13,713 bases of DNA, from assembly GCA_006227775.1 (NCBI GenBank), contig SBFV01000128.1, positions 1-13,713 on the forward strand. The letters run 5' to 3'. Source of the stretch: Gammaproteobacteria bacterium (GTDB lineage Bacteria > Pseudomonadota > Gammaproteobacteria > Chromatiales > Chromatiaceae). The position numbers were made by a program, and so were the translations under genes. Position 1 is the stretch's first letter. Every line of letters begins with the position of its first letter. Under the pieces are notes generated by a model. The model was not told where the DNA came from. It was given only the letters and a program-made list of their open reading frames with translations, and ran no database searches. Positions 1-8,339 of this stretch are shown in pieces.

Positions 1-604
1 CGCTTTACGCTATTTCGGCGAGGTGCTGACGGCCAAACTGACGGGGGCGGGTATTGGCGTCGGCGGCGAGGTCCGCATCGGACAGGTGCCCGCTGGCGCC
101 GGACGGCTCTATCGGCGTGAAAACAGCCGTACCCTGCGGCAGGTGCTGGAGCCCATGCTCGAGTATTCCAACAACTTCATCGCCAACTATCTCTTTGTCC
201 GCCTCGGCGGTAAGGAGGGCGAGCGGGGTCTGGACATGGCCCGGGCCCAGCAGCGGGCCCGCCTCTGGGCTGACAAGACCTTCGGCTGGCGGGACTTCCG
301 GATCGAGGACGGGGCCGGCCTGTCGCGGGCCAATCGTCTTAGCGCCCGCCAATTGCTCGCGGCGATCAAGGCCTTCGCACCCTACCGCGATCTGCTTCCC
401 GCCCAAGAGGGGGTGGCGCGGGCCAAAACCGGGACCCTCACCGGTGTCAGCACCTATGCCGGCTTCGTCCACCGCGAAGGGCGCTGGGAGCCCTTCAGCC
501 TCATGATTAACGCGGCGGTACCCTACAATCTGCGGCTGGAAGTCGCCGAAACCCTGGCGCGGGCGCCTGATGTTTCCCGCTATTGCCCGGGTTCCAAGTG
601 CTGA
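1..604 (+). CDS. dacB: D-alanyl-D-alanine carboxypeptidase / endopeptidase, PBP4 type (3' part only)
   Basis: Peptidase family S13 (PBP4) enzymes trim or cleave peptide crosslinks of peptidoglycan in the periplasm. Only the last 200 codons lie in the window; the reading frame is open from base 2, so the gene starts upstream and the SxxK nucleophile motif is not visible. Two of the three family motifs are seen: SxN as SNN (codons at 167-175, context YSNNFIANYLF) and KTG as AKTGTLTG (Lys codon at 425-427). The stretch DGAGLSRANRLSARQLL also matches the family (E. coli DGSGLSRHNLIAPATMM). The TGA stop is at 602-604, 16 bases before the preferred start of the protease gene, suggesting co-transcription. 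Assignment to S13 is firm; the symbol dacB is by family resemblance. Confidence 0.85.
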   Translation, partial: ALRYFGEVLTAKLTGAGIGVGGEVRIGQVPAGAGRLYRRENSRTLRQVLEPMLEYSNNFIANYLFVRLGGKEGERGLDMARAQQRARLWADKTFGWRDFRIEDGAGLSRANRLSARQLLAAIKAFAPYRDLLPAQEGVARAKTGTLTGVSTYAGFVHREGRWEPFSLMINAAVPYNLRLEVAETLARAPDVSRYCPGSKC

Positions 605-620
605 ACGACGGATTGCGTCC

Positions 621-1493
621 ATGATCGGCTACCCTCGCTTTCTGGCCCAGGCCATCATCTTGTCGGCGCTAGCGATGCTGGCGATCGCCTGCGCGCCCCT
701 GCCAAGCCGTTCCGTCGAGGAAACGGGCGCCAGGGAAGATCGCGCTGGCGGGAAGGAACCCCTCGAAGTGGCCATGCGGCGGGGGGGGAATCCTACCCTG
801 GCCCCCCTGTTGCGCCAGGTCACCCCCGCGGTGGTGAATATCGCCGTCGAAACCAAGATTGCCTTGAAGGATCACCCCTTCCTCAGCGATCCCAATTTCC
901 GTCGCTTTCTGGAGACCATGGAGATTCCTTTCCCCGAGTCCATCGAGGGGGGGCGACAGCAGAGTGTCGGCTCGGGCCTGATCGTCGATGCCAGTCAGGG
1001 GTATGTCCTCACCAATGCCCATGTCATCAAGAATGCCAGTCGCATCACCGTCACCCTCAAGGATCGGCGCAGCTTTACCGCCCGGCTGTTGGGTACGGAT
1101 AGCGCGGCGGATATCGCCGTGCTGGTCCTCAAGCCCGTTCCGGTGGGACTGTCGGCCCTGCAGTTTGGCGATTCGGACCGGCTGGAGGTGGGAGACTTCG
1201 TCCTTGCCATCGGTAATCCCTTCGGTATCGGTCAGACCGTAACCTCGGGGATCGTCAGCGCCCTGGGCCGGGAGGGCGTCGGCGGCGATGGCGTGGGTCT
1301 GGGCGGTCTGATCCAGACCGATGCCTCCATCAACCCCGGCAACTCCGGTGGGCCCCTGATCGACCTCGACGGTCGGGTGGTGGGTATCAATACGGCCCTG
1401 CTGGGCCCCACCGGCGGCAACGTCGGCATCGGCTTCGCTACGCCCGCCAACCGGGCCCTGGCCGCCATGCGGCGGGTGATTTCGAGGCATTGA
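621..1493 (+). CDS. HtrA/DegQ-like trypsin-fold serine protease, probable lipoprotein, no PDZ domain
   Basis: This is a family S1C protease of the cell envelope, likely acting on misfolded or exported proteins. From the ATG at 621 the product has 290 residues. The triad is His134 (VLTNAHVI), Asp164 (SAADIAVLV) and Ser242 (NPGNSGGPL). Residues 1-23 form a signal peptide ending LAIA before Cys24; this resembles a lipobox but has Ala instead of Leu at -3, so lipidation is likely but not certain. Ala at +2 would favour the outer membrane. An in-frame ATG at 570 would add 17 residues before the signal and overlap dacB by 35 bases; I prefer 621 because it puts the signal peptide at the N-terminus. 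No strong ribosome binding site is visible for either start. The protein stops right after the protease domain, whereas DegP, DegQ and DegS continue into PDZ domains. Confidence 0.85.
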   Translation: MIGYPRFLAQAIILSALAMLAIACAPLPSRSVEETGAREDRAGGKEPLEVAMRRGGNPTLAPLLRQVTPAVVNIAVETKIALKDHPFLSDPNFRRFLETMEIPFPESIEGGRQQSVGSGLIVDASQGYVLTNAHVIKNASRITVTLKDRRSFTARLLGTDSAADIAVLVLKPVPVGLSALQFGDSDRLEVGDFVLAIGNPFGIGQTVTSGIVSALGREGVGGDGVGLGGLIQTDASINPGNSGGPLIDLDGRVVGINTALLGPTGGNVGIGFATPANRALAAMRRVISRH

Positions 1494-1495
1494 TC

Positions 1496-2314
1496 ATGTT
1501 CAAGATCGTCACCTTCAACATCAACGGTATCCGCGCCCGGCCCCATCAGATCGAGGCCCTCAAGGTCCAGCAGGATCCGGATGTCATCGGCCTGCAGGAA
1601 TCCAAGGTGCAGGACGAGGAATTTCCCCTCGCTTGGGTCCACGGCTTGGGCTACCAGGCCCAGTACCATGGCCAGAAGGGTCATTATGGCGTGGCCTTGC
1701 TGAGCAAGCGGGAACCCCTGGTCGTCGTCAAGGGCCTGCCGGGGGACCCCGAGGATGCCCAGCGCCGCGCCATTACCGCGCGCTACCAGACCTCCGCGGG
1801 AGCGGAGGTGACGGTGATCAATGCCTATTTTCCCCAAGGTGAAAGCCGCCACCATCCCGTCAAGTTCCCCGCGAAACGTCAGTTCTACGCCGATCTGACG
1901 GCCTTCCTGAACGGCCATTTCACCCCGGACCAGAATCTGGTCATCCTGGGGGACATGAACGTGGCGCCCCTTGACCTGGATATCGGTATCGGCGCGGTCA
2001 ACGCCAAGCGCTGGCTGCGGGAGGGGAAATGCAGCTTTCTGCCCGAGGAGCGGGCCTGGCTGGCCAGCCTGCGGGCCTTTGGTTTACAGGACGCCTATCG
2101 CCTCAAATACCCCGAGGAGGCGGATCGGTTCAGTTGGTTCGACTATCGCAGCCGTGGCTTCGAGCGCGAGCCCAAGCATGGCCTCCGGATCGATCACATC
2201 CTGGTCACGGCGCCGCTGGCCAGCCGACTGGTGGACGCGGGTATCGACTATGGTGTCCGCGCCATGGAGAAGCCCTCGGACCACTGCCCCGTCTGGGTTA
2301 CCCTGGATGTCTGA
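1496..2314 (+). CDS. xthA: Exodeoxyribonuclease III (AP endonuclease)
   Basis: ExoIII-family enzymes (endonuclease/exonuclease/phosphatase fold) cut 5' of abasic sites and degrade DNA 3' to 5' in base-excision repair, using a divalent metal. The 272-residue product is close to E. coli XthA (268). Visible catalytic and metal residues: Asn8 in FNINGIRA, Glu35 in LQESKVQD, Tyr111, Asp153 and Asn155 in LGDMNVAP, Asp233 in RIDHILVT and His263 in KPSDHCPVW. The ATG at 1496 is chosen over the in-frame TTG at 1490 because GAGG at 1484-1487 sits 8 bases upstream of it. The gene begins 2 bases after the protease stop, so the two are probably translated from one message. It converges with the phasin gene downstream. 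Nothing looks unusual in the sequence. Confidence 0.95.
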   Translation: MFKIVTFNINGIRARPHQIEALKVQQDPDVIGLQESKVQDEEFPLAWVHGLGYQAQYHGQKGHYGVALLSKREPLVVVKGLPGDPEDAQRRAITARYQTSAGAEVTVINAYFPQGESRHHPVKFPAKRQFYADLTAFLNGHFTPDQNLVILGDMNVAPLDLDIGIGAVNAKRWLREGKCSFLPEERAWLASLRAFGLQDAYRLKYPEEADRFSWFDYRSRGFEREPKHGLRIDHILVTAPLASRLVDAGIDYGVRAMEKPSDHCPVWVTLDV

Positions 2315-2337
2315 ACCCCGGGTGATAATCTGGGGTT
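2314..2337 (+). terminator. Weak inverted repeat overlapping the xthA stop
   Basis: AACCCC (2314-2319) pairs with GGGGTT (2332-2337) across a 12-base loop at the very end of xthA. There is no T tract after it, so it would be a poor intrinsic terminator. It is listed because it is the only stem at the end of the + strand genes. The rest of the convergent gap to 2472 is GC-rich and shows no gene. Confidence 0.2.
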
Positions 2338-2431
2338 ACGCGGCGGTTAGGGGCTGATTGACGGAGGAGGCGAGACCGGGGATGCCGGGGGAGGGTGAAG
2401 ACGGCGGGCGGGGAAGACGGAAGGGGGCTGG

Positions 2432-2458
2432 GGACCCGTCCCTCCCTGGAACGGGCCC
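2432..2458 (-). terminator. Stem-loop downstream of the phasin gene
   Basis: On the - strand GGGCCCGT and ACGGGTCC can form an 8-bp stem (one G-T pair) with an 11-base loop, 14 bases after the phasin stop. It lies between convergent genes, where a bidirectional terminator would be expected. No run of T follows on either strand, so intrinsic termination is not proven; it may only protect the 3' end of the mRNA. Confidence 0.35.
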
Positions 2459-2472
2459 AGCGGGTCATGGTC

Positions 2473-2838
2473 TCAGAGGGTGGGAACCGACTTGCGCATA
2501 TCGGCGGTGACGTCGGCCATGTTCTTCACGAACCAGGACTGGTACTCCTCACGCATCTGGCCGGCCATGGCCATGTTGGCCTGGGATTCGGCCATCATGC
2601 GCCGGGACAGTTCCTGGGTGATCTCGATCTGACCCTTGAGGAACTCGTTGTAACCCTTGGCGCCGGTGGCCAGGGTCAGCATGCGGTTGCCCTGCTCCAT
2701 CAGCAGGTTCATGCCTTCCATCTGCTTGGCGGTCATGCGCTCAAAGACGCGCATGTTCAGTTCGCCAAGGCTGGTCATACGCTCCATACCCTTGCTGGTA
2801 AGGTCCTTCATGGTGTTCAGGGTGTCGTTCATGGTCAT
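2473..2838 (-). CDS. Phasin family protein
   Basis: Phasins coat polyhydroxyalkanoate (PHA) granules and control their size and number; some relatives act as general stress chaperones. The product has 121 residues, is almost entirely predicted helical, is Met-, Gln- and Glu-rich, and has no signal peptide or membrane segment. The C-terminal half (FLKGQIEITQELSRRMMAES, then a QANMAM/YQSWF stretch) has the amphipathic phasin pattern. The ATG at 2838 is preferred over the ATG at 2832 and over an upstream extension, because GGAG at 2850-2847 is 8 bases before it and the extension would run through the promoter. The gene has its own promoter and operator-like element, and follows Enzyme I with a 257-base gap, so it is probably a separate unit. 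No PHA synthase is in the window; the phasin call rests on composition and pattern. Confidence 0.75.
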   Translation of the reverse strand: MTMNDTLNTMKDLTSKGMERMTSLGELNMRVFERMTAKQMEGMNLLMEQGNRMLTLATGAKGYNEFLKGQIEITQELSRRMMAESQANMAMAGQMREEYQSWFVKNMADVTADMRKSVPTL

Positions 2839-2869
2839 GTGCGATTCTCCGCGGGGGGTGGGAAAGGAA

Positions 2870-2898
2870 TGCTGCACTGCAACATTTGCTGCGGTGCA
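2870..2898 (-). promoter_or_regulatory. TGC-rich operator-like element at the phasin transcription start
   Basis: Two near-identical 12-base direct repeats, TGCACCGCAGCA (2898-2887) and TGCAGTGCAGCA (2881-2870) on the - strand, match at 10 of 12 positions and are 17 bases apart. The same bases form an imperfect dyad at 2873-2898 with 10 of 13 positions paired. The element starts at the edge of the -10 box and covers the predicted start site, where a repressor would block transcription. PhaR, which represses phasin genes until PHA is present, is known to bind TGC-rich sites; assigning this site to PhaR is inference. Confidence 0.55.
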
Positions 2899-2926
2899 CA
2901 ATAACGCTGCCCCCGCCCTCTGTCAA
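2898..2926 (-). promoter_or_regulatory. Sigma70-type promoter of the phasin gene
   Basis: The - strand has a perfect -35 box TTGACA (2926-2921), a 17-base spacer and the -10 box TATTGT (2903-2898, four of six bases as in the consensus). The predicted start is near 2891, giving a leader of about 50 bases with a good ribosome binding site. It is the best promoter in the window. Confidence 0.75.
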
Positions 2927-3095
2927 GCGTCTTTTTTCTACCCGGAGCATTTCCTTTCGCGGTCTGGCCCAGGGGGATAGGGGGGAGAATCGGGAGGCGT
3001 CTGGCGGGGCTGTCAACCGCAAGGATGCTGGCGGCACGCCCGCTGGACGTATTCAGAGCGCTATCCGATGCGGGATATAAGCAGCCCGGGTAAAG

Positions 3096-4849
<1,754 letters not shown>

Positions 4850-4853
<4 letters not shown>

Positions 4854-5119
4854 TCGCCTTCCCCGAAACGGTCGTGGATCAGGGCTTCCAGGGCGGCGCA
4901 GGCCGCGGCCTCGTCCTCCCCCTCGATATGCAGGGTGATCCGTACCCCTTGGGCGGCTGCCAGCATCATCACGCCCATGATGCTCTTGCCGTTGACCTTG
5001 CGGCCGTCGCGCTCGACCTGGACCAGACTCTTGAAGCTTCCGGCGCAGGTGACGAATTTGGCCGAGGCTCGGGCGTGGAGGCCCAGCCGGTTGACGATCT
5101 CCACCTCCTTGACGATCAC
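4850..5119 (-). CDS. ptsH: HPr phosphocarrier protein
   Basis: HPr carries phosphate from Enzyme I to EIIA proteins. I choose the GTG at 5119, which overlaps the EIIA stop as GTGA and follows AGGAGG by 4 bases. This start gives 89 residues and places the two phospho-sites at their classical numbers: His15 in NRLGLHARAS and Ser46 in VNGKSIMG. An upstream ATG at 5143 would add eight residues inside the EIIA gene and spoil this numbering. Ser46 with its IMG context is the target of HPr kinase/phosphorylase, encoded by hprK three genes upstream, so this HPr can probably be phosphorylated both at His (PEP-dependent) and at Ser (ATP-dependent). The gene ends in a 4-base overlap with Enzyme I. ptsH and npr are both used for such genes. 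Confidence 0.95.
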
Positions 5120-5541
5120 GGGGCCTCCTGCATGGCCGCGCACTGTTGGCTCGCGCAGATCAGCACCCCATCGCGGCCCCCGCTTTCCGCCTTGAGGGCG
5201 ACATCAGCCAGGGGCAGGCTGGCGTAGTACAGGGCCCGAACCAGCATGGGCAGGTTGAGGCCGGCGATGATCTGGATGGGTACCGCCCCCCCCTGGAGGG
5301 AGCAGGCGATATTGGCCGGCGTAGAGCCATAGAGGTCGGCGAGGACCAGGACGCCCTCGCCGCCGTCGATCTCCCCGGCCAGGCGCTGAGCCTCGATCTG
5401 GAGCTGATCGCGCCGGGTCTCGTCAGTAACCGCCAGAACCCGGGTGGCCACGGGGCAGCGACCGCCCAGGATGCGGGTCGCGGACGCAAGCATTTCCAGA
5501 CCGATATGGCCATGGGTGATGAGGAGGAGTCCGACGCTCAT
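5116..5541 (-). CDS. PTS EIIA component, mannose/fructose family, stand-alone
   Basis: A single-domain EIIA of the mannose superfamily, 141 residues. The phosphate-accepting residue is His10 (LLITHGHIG), and Asp69 in ADLYGSTPANIA is the conserved partner in this family. No EIIB, EIIC or EIID (the sugar-binding and membrane subunits) is found nearby, so a direct transport role is unlikely; it more probably reports the phosphorylation state of HPr or regulates another protein. It overlaps rapZ at its start (ATGA, 4 bases) and HPr at its end (GTGA). The family is often annotated manX or ptsL-like, and similar orphan EIIA genes occur beside rapZ and HPr in beta- and gammaproteobacteria. Its partner is unknown. 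Confidence 0.9.
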   Translation of the reverse strand: MSVGLLLITHGHIGLEMLASATRILGGRCPVATRVLAVTDETRRDQLQIEAQRLAGEIDGGEGVLVLADLYGSTPANIACSLQGGAVPIQIIAGLNLPMLVRALYYASLPLADVALKAESGGRDGVLICASQQCAAMQEAP

Positions 5542-6401
5542 GAGAGTTCCCGATGACGGAGCATGACCTGGCGGCCCAGGGCGGCAAAGTGGTCACGCAG
5601 CTTTTCGCCCATGTAGACGGAACGGTGCTGGCCGCCGGTACAGCCGATGGCGATGGTGAGATAGCTGCGCCCATCGGCCTCAAAGCGCGGCACCCAGCGG
5701 CCGAAGAAATCCGACAGGTCCGCGATCATCTCCGCGACCTCGGGGGATTCCTCCAGAAAGCGGGCGACCTCGGGATCGCGACCCGTGAGGGGGCGCAGTT
5801 GGGGCTGCCAATGGGGGTTGGGCAGACAGCGCACGTCGATGACGAAATCCGCGTCTCGGGGCACGCCCTGTTTGAAACCGAAAGTCTCGATCAGGACGGA
5901 GACCCGCCGCGGACTGGCATCCTGGAGGTGACCCAGCACCCGGTCCCGTAACTGGTGGACGTTGGTATGGGTGGTGTCGATGCGCAGGTCGGCGATATCC
6001 AGGATGGGCGCCAGGAGGGCCCTTTCCAGCTTGATGGCCTCGGCCAGGGAGCGGTTGTCCGAGCTCAGGGGGTGTTTGCGCCGGGTCTCGCTGAAACGCT
6101 TGATCAGGGATTCCGGCCGCGCATCCAGGTAGAGGACATCGCAGGCAACCCCGCGCCCCTTCAACTCGGCCACCAGGGCCGGAACCTCCACCAGCCGTTC
6201 CGGCTGGTTGCGGGCATCGATCCCCACGGCGGTGCGCGCCATCTGGGGATTAGGCTCGGCTTCCAGGCCCCGGGCGAGGTCACCGAGCAGAAAGAGGGGC
6301 AGGTTGTCGATGCAGTAGAAGCCCAGATCCTCCAGGGTGTGGAGGGCGACGCTCTTACCGGAGCCCGAGAGGCCACTGACGATGACCAGCTTCAGACCCA
6401 T
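5538..6401 (-). CDS. rapZ: RapZ, RNase adapter / nucleotide-binding protein
   Basis: In E. coli RapZ binds the small RNAs GlmY and GlmZ and guides RNase E to GlmZ, controlling glucosamine-6-phosphate synthase and thus cell envelope precursors. The 287-residue protein has a Walker A motif GLSGSGKS (10-17) followed by LEDLGFYCIDNLP, the RRKHPL segment, FGFKQGVPRDADFVIDVR, LPNPHWQPQLRPLTG and IAIGCTGGQHRSVY, all family hallmarks. It ends RHRELS, without the basic EKRKP tail of the E. coli protein. Its first 10 bases overlap the end of hprK, with AGGGGG upstream as a ribosome binding site. Whether a GlmZ-like RNA exists in this organism cannot be told from the window. Confidence 0.95.
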   Translation of the reverse strand: MGLKLVIVSGLSGSGKSVALHTLEDLGFYCIDNLPLFLLGDLARGLEAEPNPQMARTAVGIDARNQPERLVEVPALVAELKGRGVACDVLYLDARPESLIKRFSETRRKHPLSSDNRSLAEAIKLERALLAPILDIADLRIDTTHTNVHQLRDRVLGHLQDASPRRVSVLIETFGFKQGVPRDADFVIDVRCLPNPHWQPQLRPLTGRDPEVARFLEESPEVAEMIADLSDFFGRWVPRFEADGRSYLTIAIGCTGGQHRSVYMGEKLRDHFAALGRQVMLRHRELS

Positions 6402-7360
6402 TCCGTATCCCCCTCTGGGGCCTGACCCTGGAGGGCGCGCATCTGGCGCTCGGTGAAGTCGACCCCGGCGTCATAGCCGCGGCTGCGCTGGAGCTGGCTG
6501 CGGACCGCCGCCTCGACCAGGATCGCCAGGTTGCGGCCCGGGGCGACGGGCATGGTGACCTCGGGGATATTGACGCCAAGGATGTTGCGCATGGTCTTGG
6601 ACCCCCCCAGCCGGTCGATGCCCAGCAGGCCGGCCACGTCCAGGGTGCGCAGGTTGACGATCAGATTGAGGCGCTTGCGCTGGCGCACGGCGCTCTCGCC
6701 GAACATGGCGCGGATGTTGAGGATCCCCAGCCCCCGTACCTCCAGGAAGTCCCGCAGCAGGGGCGGACAGAAACCCTCCAGCATCTCCGGCGCCAGGTTG
6801 GCGAACTCCGGGGCGTCGTCGGCGATGAGGCGATGACCGCGATTAATCAGCTCCAGGGCCAGCTCGCTCTTACCCACCGCCGGGTCGCCGACCAGCAGCA
6901 CCCCGGTCCCCAGCACCTCCATGAAAACGCCATGGATGACCACTCGCGGGGCCAGTTTGAGCGTCAAGTAGAAATGCAGGTAACCGATGATCTCCTCGTC
7001 CGGCAGGGGGGAGGCCAGCAGGGGGATATCCAGGCGTCGGGTCGCCGCCAGCAGATCCGGCTCGGGGTCGATGCCATTGGCCAGGATGATGCCGGCGGGC
7101 TGGCTGGCCAGGAGCCGGTTGAAGGCGTCCTCCCGGGCGACCCGGCTCATGTCCTCCAGATAGCGCTGCTCCGCCTGGCCGATCACCTGCAGGCGGTTGG
7201 GATGGATGCCATTGAGAGGACCGACCAGGGACTGTCGGCCCAGAGCCCCGTCCCCCCCCAGCAGGGGTCTGGGTGGCTGGGGGGGCGGGGTCAGCCACCG
7301 CAGCTCCAGCCGGGCGCCCATGCGCTCGACCAGGTCATTCAGGGTGCGCAGCTTATTCAT
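6392..7360 (-). CDS. hprK: HPr kinase/phosphorylase
   Basis: HprK phosphorylates Ser46 of HPr with ATP or pyrophosphate and removes the phosphate by phosphorolysis. The product has 322 residues. The N-terminal domain (1 to about 130) is the less conserved part; the catalytic domain has His143 (VIHGVFMEV), Walker A GDPAVGKS (158-165), RLIADD (177-182) and the family signature EVRGLGILNIRAMFG (207-221). In Firmicutes the enzyme governs carbon catabolite repression through CcpA; in Proteobacteria it belongs to permease-less PTS clusters and its role is less clear. Its start overlaps the ptsN stop (ATGA) and its end overlaps rapZ by 10 bases. The target Ser46 is present in the HPr gene of the same array, so the pair is likely functional. 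Confidence 0.95.
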   Translation of the reverse strand: MNKLRTLNDLVERMGARLELRWLTPPPQPPRPLLGGDGALGRQSLVGPLNGIHPNRLQVIGQAEQRYLEDMSRVAREDAFNRLLASQPAGIILANGIDPEPDLLAATRRLDIPLLASPLPDEEIIGYLHFYLTLKLAPRVVIHGVFMEVLGTGVLLVGDPAVGKSELALELINRGHRLIADDAPEFANLAPEMLEGFCPPLLRDFLEVRGLGILNIRAMFGESAVRQRKRLNLIVNLRTLDVAGLLGIDRLGGSKTMRNILGVNIPEVTMPVAPGRNLAILVEAAVRSQLQRSRGYDAGVDFTERQMRALQGQAPEGDTEWV

Positions 7361-7827
7361 CCGCCCGAGGTATGGCTGGCGCCCTCCTGCAAGTGCCGCA
7401 GGAGAGCGCCGCTGTCGGTGGCCTGGCGTAGCCGTTCCCGGAAGGTCTCTTCGCCGAAGAGGCCCGCCAGATGGGCCAGGAGTTGGAGGTGGACCTCGGT
7501 GGCGGCCTCCGGGACCAGCATGGCGAAGACCAGGTCCACCGGCTGTTCGTCGATGGCATCGAAATCCACCGCCTGACGGAGCTGGACGAAGGCGCCGATG
7601 GCCTCCGTGGCATCCTTGATCCGGGCATGGGGCAAGGCGACCCCATGACCGAGACCGGTGCTGCCCAGGCGCTCGCGTTCGAGCAGGCGTTCATAGATGG
7701 TCTCGGTGCGCAATTGGGGTTGGGCGGAAGCCAGTAGGCCGGCGAGGACCTCCAGCAAGCGCTTTTTACTCGTGCTTTCCACGCCGGCGGAGATGCGCTC
7801 GACGACGAGAAATTGGGGAGGAAACAT
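7357..7827 (-). CDS. ptsN: EIIA(Ntr), nitrogen regulatory PTS protein
   Basis: EIIA(Ntr) is the output protein of the nitrogen PTS. Its phosphorylation state controls potassium transport and other systems in E. coli, and it lies next to rpoN in most Proteobacteria. The 156-residue product is a fructose-type EIIA domain with the phosphorylated His67 in HGVALPHARI (His73 in E. coli) and a second conserved His61. The ATG at 7827 has GGGAG about 10 bases upstream. A 112-base gap separates it from hpf; this gap contains a possible extended -10 promoter and a strong hairpin, so ptsN and the genes after it may be expressed partly on their own. The stop overlaps the hprK start. Confidence 0.95.
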   Translation of the reverse strand: MFPPQFLVVERISAGVESTSKKRLLEVLAGLLASAQPQLRTETIYERLLERERLGSTGLGHGVALPHARIKDATEAIGAFVQLRQAVDFDAIDEQPVDLVFAMLVPEAATEVHLQLLAHLAGLFGEETFRERLRQATDSGALLRHLQEGASHTSGG

Positions 7828-7883
7828 CTAAGGCGGCTCCCAGTGAGTCTGGAAAGGGGAATTGTGGCGTCCATGGCGCCAGG

Positions 7884-7904
7884 CCGCCCGGACGCTCCGG
7901 GCGG
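7884..7904 (-). other. Perfect 9-bp hairpin upstream of ptsN
   Basis: CCGCCCGGA and TCCGGGCGG pair perfectly with a 3-base loop. It lies between hpf and ptsN, 57 bases before the ptsN start. No T tract follows, so it does not look like a standard intrinsic terminator. It could set relative expression of hpf and ptsN, or, if the promoter at 7916-7924 is used, form a protective 5' end on the transcript. Confidence 0.6.
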
Positions 7905-7915
7905 CGAAGGCGCGA

Positions 7916-7924
7916 ATTATGGCA
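7916..7924 (-). promoter_or_regulatory. Possible extended -10 promoter for ptsN and downstream genes
   Basis: The - strand reads TGCCATAAT, i.e. a TGn extension directly before CATAAT (five of six bases as in TATAAT). No good -35 box is seen 16-18 bases upstream, which extended -10 promoters tolerate. The predicted start, near 7909, is only about five bases before the 9-bp hairpin. It is a pattern match only. Confidence 0.35.
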
Positions 7925-7939
7925 CGGCCTCGCGGTTCC

Positions 7940-8260
7940 TTACTCGCTTTCCGCCACCTTTACGCCGGTCGCGCGATGGCTGCTCTTCTTGTCCTTGTAC
8001 TTGAGGATCTGGCGGTCGAGCTTGTCGCTCAGGGCGTCGATGGCGGCGTACATGTCTTCCTCGGTTGCTTCGGCATGGAGGTTGCCGCCGTTGACCTGGA
8101 TGGTCGCCTCGGCACTGTGCCGCAGTTTTTCCACCGAGAGGACGACACGGGCGTCCAGGACGTGGTCGAGATGGCGCGAAAGACGCTCGAACCGGCTGTC
8201 GACATAGTTGCGCATGGCTTCGGTGATGTCGACATGATGACCCGTCAAGTTGATTTGCAT
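7940..8260 (-). CDS. hpf: Ribosome hibernation promoting factor, short form (HPF/YfiA family)
   Basis: Short HPF binds the 30S subunit between the mRNA and tRNA sites and promotes ribosome dimerisation or silencing in stationary phase. The 106-residue product starts MQINLTGHHVDITEAMRNYV and contains the EEDMYAAIDALSDKLDRQILKYKDK segment typical of the family; there is no long C-terminal dimerisation domain. The ATG at 8260 is chosen although the frame is open to beyond 8500: AGGAG (8272-8268) is 7 bases upstream and the N-terminus then matches the family. The gene follows rpoN, as in E. coli, but with a 163-base gap holding two hairpins. The C-terminus (residues 90-106) is polar and poorly conserved. 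Confidence 0.95.
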   Translation of the reverse strand: MQINLTGHHVDITEAMRNYVDSRFERLSRHLDHVLDARVVLSVEKLRHSAEATIQVNGGNLHAEATEEDMYAAIDALSDKLDRQILKYKDKKSSHRATGVKVAESE

Positions 8261-8288
8261 TGCATGGCTCCTGGGTATCCAAAGGAAT

Positions 8289-8316
8289 GGCCGATCACCC
8301 ACCTCCCGGGTCGGCC
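8289..8316 (-). other. Hairpin in the hpf leader
   Basis: GGCCGA pairs with TCGGCC across a 16-base loop, about 16 bases upstream of the hpf ribosome binding site. It could modulate hpf translation or mRNA decay; nothing indicates a known riboswitch or leader family. Confidence 0.35.
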
Positions 8317-8339
8317 AAGGCTCGCGCTCCCTCGCCCGT

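Larger units (their letters stand above)
2839..3095. other. Intergenic region between Enzyme I and phasin genes
   Basis: This 257-base gap holds the phasin promoter, operator-like element and ribosome binding site in its left half. The right half (about 2940-3095) has no recognisable gene. A weak 5-bp stem TATCC/GGATA (3062-3077) follows the Enzyme I stop but has no T tract. The six T at 2932-2937 are on the + strand, without a preceding hairpin, and so are not a terminator for the - strand genes. Confidence 0.6.

Noticed and set aside
2839..2901. N-terminal extension of the phasin gene to an ATG at 2901
   Set aside because: This would start inside the -10 box of the promoter, ahead of the predicted transcription start.
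2932..2937. T run suggestive of an intrinsic terminator
   Set aside because: It is on the + strand, which has no gene ending here, and no hairpin precedes it.
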